A DNA stretch of 17,605 nt, taken from positions 1 to 17,605 of the forward strand of contig JAFGKN010000710.1 of assembly GCA_016928605.1 (NCBI GenBank). The letters run 5' to 3'. Every line of letters starts with the position of its first letter. Positions within the stretch are counted from its first letter, which is position 1. The translations under genes and the position numbers were made by a program. The notes below the pieces were generated by a model. That model made no database searches. It saw only the letters and a program-made list of their open reading frames with translations, and was not told the origin of the DNA. Below are positions 13,160 to 17,605 of the stretch, piece by piece. This DNA is from Planctomycetota bacterium (GTDB lineage: Bacteria > Planctomycetota > UBA8108).

Positions 13160-15010
13160 TCACGCCTGCACTTGCTGCGGCTCGCCGCTCCCGGCGTCCG
13201 CCGCGGAGTCCTTTCCGGAACCACCGGGCTCTTCCGCCTCGCCGCCTTCCCCGGAATCTCCCTCCGCCGCGGCGTTCGCTTCCTGGGCGGCGGAGATCTC
13301 CTCTTCGTCTCCCTCGCTCTCGTCGCTCGCGGTCTGGGACTCGAGCTCGGCCGCCAGATCCTCGCGATCCTCGTCGGTGACGTCCTTCAGACTGAGGCCG
13401 ATCTTGCGGTTGTCCGGATCGACTTTGATGACCTTGATATCGATGAACTGGCCGACGCGGACCACCTCCTCCGGCGAGTTGACCTTGCGGTCCGCCAGCT
13501 CGGAGATGTGGAGCAGACCTTCGAGGTTCTCCTCCAGCTCCACGAAGACGCCGAAGTTGGTGATCTTGGTCACCCGGCCCCGCACGACGCGGCCGATGGG
13601 ATAGCGGTCCGGAATCGCCTGGTTCCAGGGATCGTCCTCGAGCTGCTTGAAGCCGAGGGCGATGCGCTTGCGCTCCTGGTCCACCTGGAGGACCATCGCC
13701 TTGACGGTCTCTCCCTTCTTGACGACCTCGCTGGGGTGGACGACCTTGCGCGTCCACGACATGTCCGCGACGTGAAGCAGGCCGTCGATGCCGTCCTCGA
13801 GCTCCACGAACGCGCCGTAGTTGGTCAGGTTCCTGACCTTGCCCTCGATGATCGTCCCGATCGGGTACTTGTCCTGGACGAGGGTCCACGGATTGACCTC
13901 GACCTGCTTCATCCCCAGGGAGATCTCCTGCTTCTCCTTCTTGATCTCCAGGACGACGACCTCGATCTCGTCGCCGATGGAGACCACCTGGTTCGGATGG
14001 CTGATGCGCTTCGTCCATGACATTTCGGAAATGTGCACGAGCCCCTCGACTCCCGGCTCGAGCTGCACGAAGGCTCCGTAGGAGAGGACGTTGACGACCT
14101 TTCCGTGGATGCGCGATCCGACCGGGTACTTCGTCTCGATGTTGGCCCAGGGGCTCTCCTCCTTCTGCTTGAGCCCCAGCGAGATCCGCTCCTTATCCTT
14201 GTCGACCTTGAGCACCTTGACCTCGATCTCGTCGTCGATCTTGAGCACCTCCGACGGATGGTTGATGCGGCCCCAGCTCATGTCGGTGATGTGGAGCAGA
14301 CCGTCCAGGCCTCCGAGATCGACGAACGCCCCGAACTCGGTGATGTTCTTGACGGCGCCCTTGCGGATCTGGCCCACCTCGATGTCCTCGAGGAGCTGCC
14401 GCTTCTGGGCCTCGCGCTTCTCCTCGATCAACTTGCGCCTCGAGACGACGATGTTCATCCGGGACTCGTCGATCTTGATGATCTTGCACTCGAGCTCCCT
14501 TCCGATGAACTCGGAGATATCCCCGGTCCGGCGGATGCTGATCTGCGAGGCCGGCAGGAAGACCGGCACGCCGATCTCGATGAGGAGTCCGCCCTTGATC
14601 TTCCGCGTCACCTTGCCGCGGACGACGTCGCCCTCCTTGTACGTGGAGATGACCCGCTCCCAGCCGCGGATGCGGTCCGCCTTCCTCTTCGAGAGGGCGA
14701 TGATCCCCTCCTCATCCTCGACGGCCTCGAGGAGGACCTCGACGCTGTCCCCCTCCTTCACTTCCTGGGGGCTCTCGAACTGCTCCAGAGGGATGATTCC
14801 CTCGGACTTGTATCCGACGTCGACGATGGCCTCGCCGTTGAGGATGTTGACGATCCGGCCCGTCAGGATGCTGTCGAGCTCGAAATCGCGAACGGACTCG
14901 TTGTAGACGCTCTCCATGTCGCTCCCGACGCCGGCCATCATCTGATCGACCTGCTGATCGAGCTCGTCTGAAGAGATTTCGAACTTCTTGATGAGGGGAT
15001 TCTTGGACAT
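13160..15010 (-). CDS. rpsA: 30S ribosomal protein S1, six S1 domains
   Basis: Ribosomal protein S1 binds mRNA and helps the 30S subunit start translation on structured or weakly Shine-Dalgarno-led messages. The 616-residue product has six S1/OB domains at about 47-108, 126-191, 212-280, 297-367, 384-454 and 472-542. The first two are the divergent ribosome-docking type. The last four carry the consensus FGAFV-L-GLLHISEMSW core with conserved aromatic RNA-contact residues. A tail of about 70 residues rich in Glu, Ser, Gly and Ala follows, longer and more acidic than in E. coli S1 (557 residues). The ATG at 15010 begins MSKNPLIKKFEISS and lacks a strong ribosome-binding site. The closest purine run, AAAAGG, is about 14 bases away. 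It lies 87 nt after plsC in the familiar cmk-plsC-rpsA arrangement. Confidence 0.97.
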   Translation of the reverse strand: MSKNPLIKKFEISSDELDQQVDQMMAGVGSDMESVYNESVRDFELDSILTGRIVNILNGEAIVDVGYKSEGIIPLEQFESPQEVKEGDSVEVLLEAVEDEEGIIALSKRKADRIRGWERVISTYKEGDVVRGKVTRKIKGGLLIEIGVPVFLPASQISIRRTGDISEFIGRELECKIIKIDESRMNIVVSRRKLIEEKREAQKRQLLEDIEVGQIRKGAVKNITEFGAFVDLGGLDGLLHITDMSWGRINHPSEVLKIDDEIEVKVLKVDKDKERISLGLKQKEESPWANIETKYPVGSRIHGKVVNVLSYGAFVQLEPGVEGLVHISEMSWTKRISHPNQVVSIGDEIEVVVLEIKKEKQEISLGMKQVEVNPWTLVQDKYPIGTIIEGKVRNLTNYGAFVELEDGIDGLLHVADMSWTRKVVHPSEVVKKGETVKAMVLQVDQERKRIALGFKQLEDDPWNQAIPDRYPIGRVVRGRVTKITNFGVFVELEENLEGLLHISELADRKVNSPEEVVRVGQFIDIKVIKVDPDNRKIGLSLKDVTDEDREDLAAELESQTASDESEGDEEEISAAQEANAAAEGDSGEGGEAEEPGGSGKDSAADAGSGEPQQVQA

Positions 15011-15097
15011 ATGTACCGAACGACCTTTTCCGGCCTTCCCGCGAGAGAAGGCTCTACCCTGAGACGCTGTGCTCTGCGCGGACAGGCTGCCGCCGGC

Positions 15098-15928
15098 TCA
15101 CGGCCGGCCTCCCGCCGCTGAACCCGTCGAAACGTGGGGGGAGGGAGACCCTACCCCCGGCCCAGGATGCCGCCCCGGCCAGCTCGGACCGAGATCCTCT
15201 CCGCCGAGCTCCTCGCGCCCCAGGGACTCCATGGAGCAGCGCAACCGGCCCAGGAAGGCATCCACCGATTCCTTGTTTTCGTCGTAATGGAGCGGATTTC
15301 CAAAAAAAATCCTTACCGGACGGCACTGGAAGAGCTTCTTGTGCCGCGGCCAGCACTCGTAGCTCCCCACGACCCGCACCGGGACCACCGGTGGCGCCCC
15401 GCTGCGGCGGACGATCAGACCGATGCCGCGGCGGAGGGGCGCCAGGTAGCCGTCGCGCGACCGCGTCCCCTCGGGAAAGAGGAGCAGCAGCCGGCCGGCG
15501 GCCAGGATCCTCACGCAGACGTCCACGGCCTGTCTGGCAGAGACGCTCTCGCGGGCCACGGGGACCGTATCGACCGCCCGGATCAGAGCACCGAGCCCCG
15601 GGATGCGGAAGAGGCTGTCTCGAGCCAGGTAGCAGCACCGGCGCGTGAAGGAGGAGCCGATGAGCACCGGATCGAGGAAGCTCGCGTGGTTCGACGCGAG
15701 AATCGCCGGGCCCTCTCCGGGAACGCGGTGTGCGCCGTAGACCCGGGCGTCGAAGAAGATCGTCATGGCGATCCTCGCCATGTACGAGAGCAGCGCGTAG
15801 AGCAGCCCTTCCGAGAAGCCCCCATCCCCCGTCCGGACGGGGCAGCGCTCCGCTTCCCCGCGCCGCCGCGGAGCCGCAGCCCCGGGACCGCCGCTCCGGC
15901 TCTCCGCGCTCGATTCCGTAACGCTCAC
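15098..15928 (-). CDS. plsC: 1-acyl-sn-glycerol-3-phosphate acyltransferase (PlsC/LPLAT family)
   Basis: This enzyme acylates lysophosphatidic acid to phosphatidic acid in phospholipid synthesis at the inner membrane. The catalytic motif NHASFLD has His81 and Asp86. The phosphate-binding motif is FPEGTRSRDG near residues 150-160. VPVARES and VPVRVVGSYECWP match further acyltransferase blocks. The GTG at 15928 gives 276 residues, with about 37 unstructured residues before the amphipathic segment GLLYALLSYMARIAMTIFF. An internal ATG (M50) would give a product closer to minimal PlsC, so the start is uncertain. The C-terminal 45 residues are Gly/Pro/Ser-rich and probably disordered. It starts 12 nt after the cmk stop. 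The coding strand has a run of eight T at 15309-15302, unusual in this GC-rich DNA. Confidence 0.92.
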   Translation of the reverse strand: MSVTESSAESRSGGPGAAAPRRRGEAERCPVRTGDGGFSEGLLYALLSYMARIAMTIFFDARVYGAHRVPGEGPAILASNHASFLDPVLIGSSFTRRCCYLARDSLFRIPGLGALIRAVDTVPVARESVSARQAVDVCVRILAAGRLLLLFPEGTRSRDGYLAPLRRGIGLIVRRSGAPPVVPVRVVGSYECWPRHKKLFQCRPVRIFFGNPLHYDENKESVDAFLGRLRCSMESLGREELGGEDLGPSWPGRHPGPGVGSPSPHVSTGSAAGGRP

Positions 15929-15940
15929 CGCCGAGATCTC

Positions 15941-16663
15941 TCACCCGCTGTCTCTTTCCAGGATCCGTCCGCTCGGCCCCGGCGCATCGACCGCCATGCG
16001 GGCGAGCACTTGGCCAACCACCTCGTTCACGCTGAGCAGGCTCGTATCGATCACGATCGCCCCCTGCGCCATCCGGAGCGGAGCGTGCTCCCTCGTGCGG
16101 TCGCGCTCGTCGCGCGCGCGGATCTTCGCCAGGAGATCTTCGTAGTCGCTCTCGCGCCCGTGAGCCAGGTTTTCCTCGTGCTGGCGCCGCGCGCGCTCCT
16201 CGACACTGGCATCGAGATAGAACTTGTAGCCGGCGCCGGGAAAGATCACCGTGCCCATGTCCCGCCCCTCCGCGACCACGCCATCGGGCTCCGCGAAGGC
16301 TCGCTGGAAGTCGACGAGGAGCGCGCGATATCCCCCGTCGTTCGCGATGCGATGCACCTGGGATGTCACATCGTGGTCCTTGAGCCTCGACGTCACGTCC
16401 CGCCCGGCGCAGAGGACGCGGAGCAGAGGCGGATCATCCGCCGCTCCTCCCTCCGGCTCCTCGACGAACCGCAGGTCGAGGCCGCGCACGACCTCCTCCA
16501 CGAGATCGCGGTCGCCGAAGTCACCGCCTCGTTCCATCATGAGAAGCGTCACCGCCCGATAGATGTAGCCCGAGTTGAGGTACGGAAGCCGCAGGGCCCG
16601 CGCGACGCGACGCGCCACCGTGCTCTTTCCGGCGCCTGCCGGACCGTCGATCGTCAGGATCAT
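15941..16663 (-). CDS. cmk: (d)CMP kinase (cytidylate kinase)
   Basis: This kinase phosphorylates CMP and dCMP to the diphosphates using ATP. It has 240 residues, slightly longer than E. coli Cmk (227). The Walker A motif GPAGAGKST covers residues 7-15. The CMP-binding segment is YLNSGYIYRAVTLL, where the usual form is LDTGAMYRA. VAEGRDMGTVIFP matches the conserved GRDIGTVVFP block. RARRQHEENLAHG and the RDERDRTREHAPL lid complete the family pattern. The ATG at 16663 is preferred over the adjoining TTG at 16666. The ribosome-binding site is weak (GGAG about 15 bases away). It is followed by plsC after 12 nt and then rpsA, so one operon is likely. larE ends 111 nt upstream, with a candidate promoter between. 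Confidence 0.96.
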   Translation of the reverse strand: MILTIDGPAGAGKSTVARRVARALRLPYLNSGYIYRAVTLLMMERGGDFGDRDLVEEVVRGLDLRFVEEPEGGAADDPPLLRVLCAGRDVTSRLKDHDVTSQVHRIANDGGYRALLVDFQRAFAEPDGVVAEGRDMGTVIFPGAGYKFYLDASVEERARRQHEENLAHGRESDYEDLLAKIRARDERDRTREHAPLRMAQGAIVIDTSLLSVNEVVGQVLARMAVDAPGPSGRILERDSG

Positions 16664-16715
16664 CAATGCTGCGGCGATCTCCTCGGGCTCGTGTGGGACT
16701 CCAGGGAAAAGGATG

Positions 16716-16744
16716 ACCCTACCACCCGCTCAAGTCTCTATCAA
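16716..16744 (-). promoter_or_regulatory. Candidate sigma70-type promoter for cmk-plsC-rpsA
   Basis: On the minus strand TTGATA (16744-16739; five of six matches to TTGACA) is followed after 17 nt by TAGGGT (16721-16716; three of six matches to TATAAT). It lies in the 111-nt larE-cmk spacer, about 50 nt before the cmk start. It would let the cmk cluster be transcribed independently of larE. Confidence 0.4.
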
Positions 16745-16774
16745 GTCGAAAGTTGGAAGCGGGGGGCAAGGCTG

Positions 16775-17605
16775 TCAGGCCGACTCGCCGGCCGGCGGAG
16801 GGGAGTCGATCTGGACGAGCCGCGAGGAGGATCCGCCCCCGGCCGCTCGGTCCGCGCCGGCTGCCGCAGGCGGCAGCGCCCGGTTGAGGCTCCCGCTGCG
16901 GAAGCCCTCCAGGTCGACCGTGGCATAGAGGAAGCCCGCCGCGCGGATCCCCTCGACCACCCGGGCGAGGATCGCGGGGTCGAGGAGGTCCCGCAGCCGG
17001 CTCGGCTCCACCTCGATCCGCGCGATCTCTCCATGGTGCCGGACGCGCGCGACCCGGAAGCCGAGATCCCTCAGGCACCGCTCGGCGGCCTCGACGGCGC
17101 GCAGCTTCTCGGGGCTCACCTCCTGCCCGTAGGGGATGCGGGAGGAGAGGCAGGGCGCCGCGGGCTTGTCCCACGTCGGCAGCCCCAGCCGCCGCGAGTA
17201 CTCGCGGATGCGCTCCTTGTCGAGACCGGCCTCCATCAGCGGGCTGCGGACGCCGCGCTCGTCGCGAGCCCGCAGGCCGGGCCGGTAGTCCCCGCTGTCT
17301 CCCGCGTGGCTTCCGTCGAGCACGTGAGCGATCCCTTGCTCTCGGGCGTGCTCCTGGATCGCCGAGAAGAGCTCGGACTTGCAGTGGTAGCAGCGGTCCG
17401 GAGCGTTGCGGAGGTAGTCCGGGTTGTCGAACTCCCGCGTCTCGACGAGGTCCACGACCGCTCCGATCCTCTGGGCGAGCTCGAGCGCATCGCGCAGCTC
17501 GCCGCGATCGACGCTGTCGGAGACTCCCAGCACGGCCCGCGCCCGGTCTCCCAGCACCGCACGGGCGACGAGCAGCAGGAAAGCGCTGTCGACGCCCCCC
17601 GAGTA
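16775..17605 (-). CDS. larE: ATP-dependent sulfur transferase LarE, N-terminus beyond window, three-cysteine type
   Basis: LarE adenylates the carboxylates of pyridinium-3,5-biscarboxylate mononucleotide and inserts sulfur, a step in making the nickel-pincer cofactor of lactate racemase and related enzymes. The visible part (276 residues) starts inside the PP-loop YSGGVDSAFLL, so only about 15-25 N-terminal residues are missing. The family blocks DYRPGLRARDERGVRSPL, LGFRVARVRHHGEIARIEV and FLYATVDLEGFRSGSLN are all present. The Cys in PCLSSRIPYG (codon at 17150-17152) matches the sulfur-donor Cys176 of Lactobacillus plantarum LarE. CYHC (17381-17392) adds two cysteines where that enzyme has none, as expected for [4Fe-4S]-type LarE. 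The last 35 residues are a Pro/Ser/Ala-rich tail. No larB, larC or larA gene is in the window. Confidence 0.92.
   Translation of the reverse strand, partial: YSGGVDSAFLLLVARAVLGDRARAVLGVSDSVDRGELRDALELAQRIGAVVDLVETREFDNPDYLRNAPDRCYHCKSELFSAIQEHAREQGIAHVLDGSHAGDSGDYRPGLRARDERGVRSPLMEAGLDKERIREYSRRLGLPTWDKPAAPCLSSRIPYGQEVSPEKLRAVEAAERCLRDLGFRVARVRHHGEIARIEVEPSRLRDLLDPAILARVVEGIRAAGFLYATVDLEGFRSGSLNRALPPAAAGADRAAGGGSSSRLVQIDSPPPAGESA

Noticed and set aside
11770..13380. A plus-strand open frame of 536 codons
   Set aside because: It crosses the unknown membrane protein and the rpsA end in antisense, with repetitive Arg/Pro/Leu composition. The minus-strand genes are better supported by ribosome-binding sites and domains.
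1..17605. A new defence, secretion or biosynthetic system
   Set aside because: Nearly all genes belong to well-known housekeeping or efflux families. The two unknown proteins are isolated and have no effector, nuclease, toxin or synthase signature that I can see.

Overview
The window is uniformly GC-rich (roughly two thirds G+C by eye) and packed with housekeeping genes. I see no insertion sequence, prophage, CRISPR array, tRNA or rRNA. Several proteins have the flavour of environmental, planctomycete-like or neighbouring deep-branching Gram-negative lineages: the PurN variant with a GGGRTLENL N-terminus, a trimeric-type purine nucleoside phosphorylase with an ITD motif, a four-cysteine conserved protein of unknown function, and a membrane-anchored protein with HEAT-like repeats. 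The RND pump with a lipoprotein adaptor indicates an outer membrane. The taxonomic suggestion is an inference from memory of these families, not a search result.

Layout. (1) Positions 1-4179, minus strand: a TTG-started zinc-ribbon protein of unknown function, a lipoprotein-type RND adaptor, and the N-terminal two thirds of an RND inner-membrane pump that runs off the left edge. A good sigma70-like promoter lies at 4237-4265. (2) Positions 4180-4486: a divergent control region, with a perfect TATAAT at 4348-4353 facing right. (3) Positions 4487-11564, plus strand: dnaE (replicative polymerase alpha with an apparently intact PHP exonuclease site), a YggS-type PLP-homeostasis gene overlapping dnaE by 4 nt, a YggU/DUF167 gene, a purine nucleoside phosphorylase, a ClpP with a 13-glutamate N-terminal run, and purN one base after clpP. 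(4) Positions 11565-11637: a short convergent spacer with a 10-bp hairpin. (5) Positions 11638-17605, minus strand (read right to left): larE (its N-terminus lies beyond the right edge; three-cysteine type), cmk, plsC, rpsA (six S1 domains) and a membrane-anchored protein of unknown function. The cmk-plsC-rpsA order is a familiar bacterial cluster.

Functional reading. The right-facing block mixes DNA replication, PLP homeostasis, purine salvage and synthesis, and proteolysis. The right-hand minus block couples nucleotide and phospholipid supply with translation. The left block is an efflux system. I find no convincing new multi-gene system. The observations most worth follow-up are the PNP subfamily with Asp at the base-recognition Asn position, the glutamate-rich repeat-encoded extension of ClpP, the three-cysteine LarE, the two uncharacterised proteins, and a pump gene whose best ribosome-binding site and ATG are one base out of frame. 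Very long open frames antisense to dnaE, the pump and rpsA are high-GC shadows and are not annotated.
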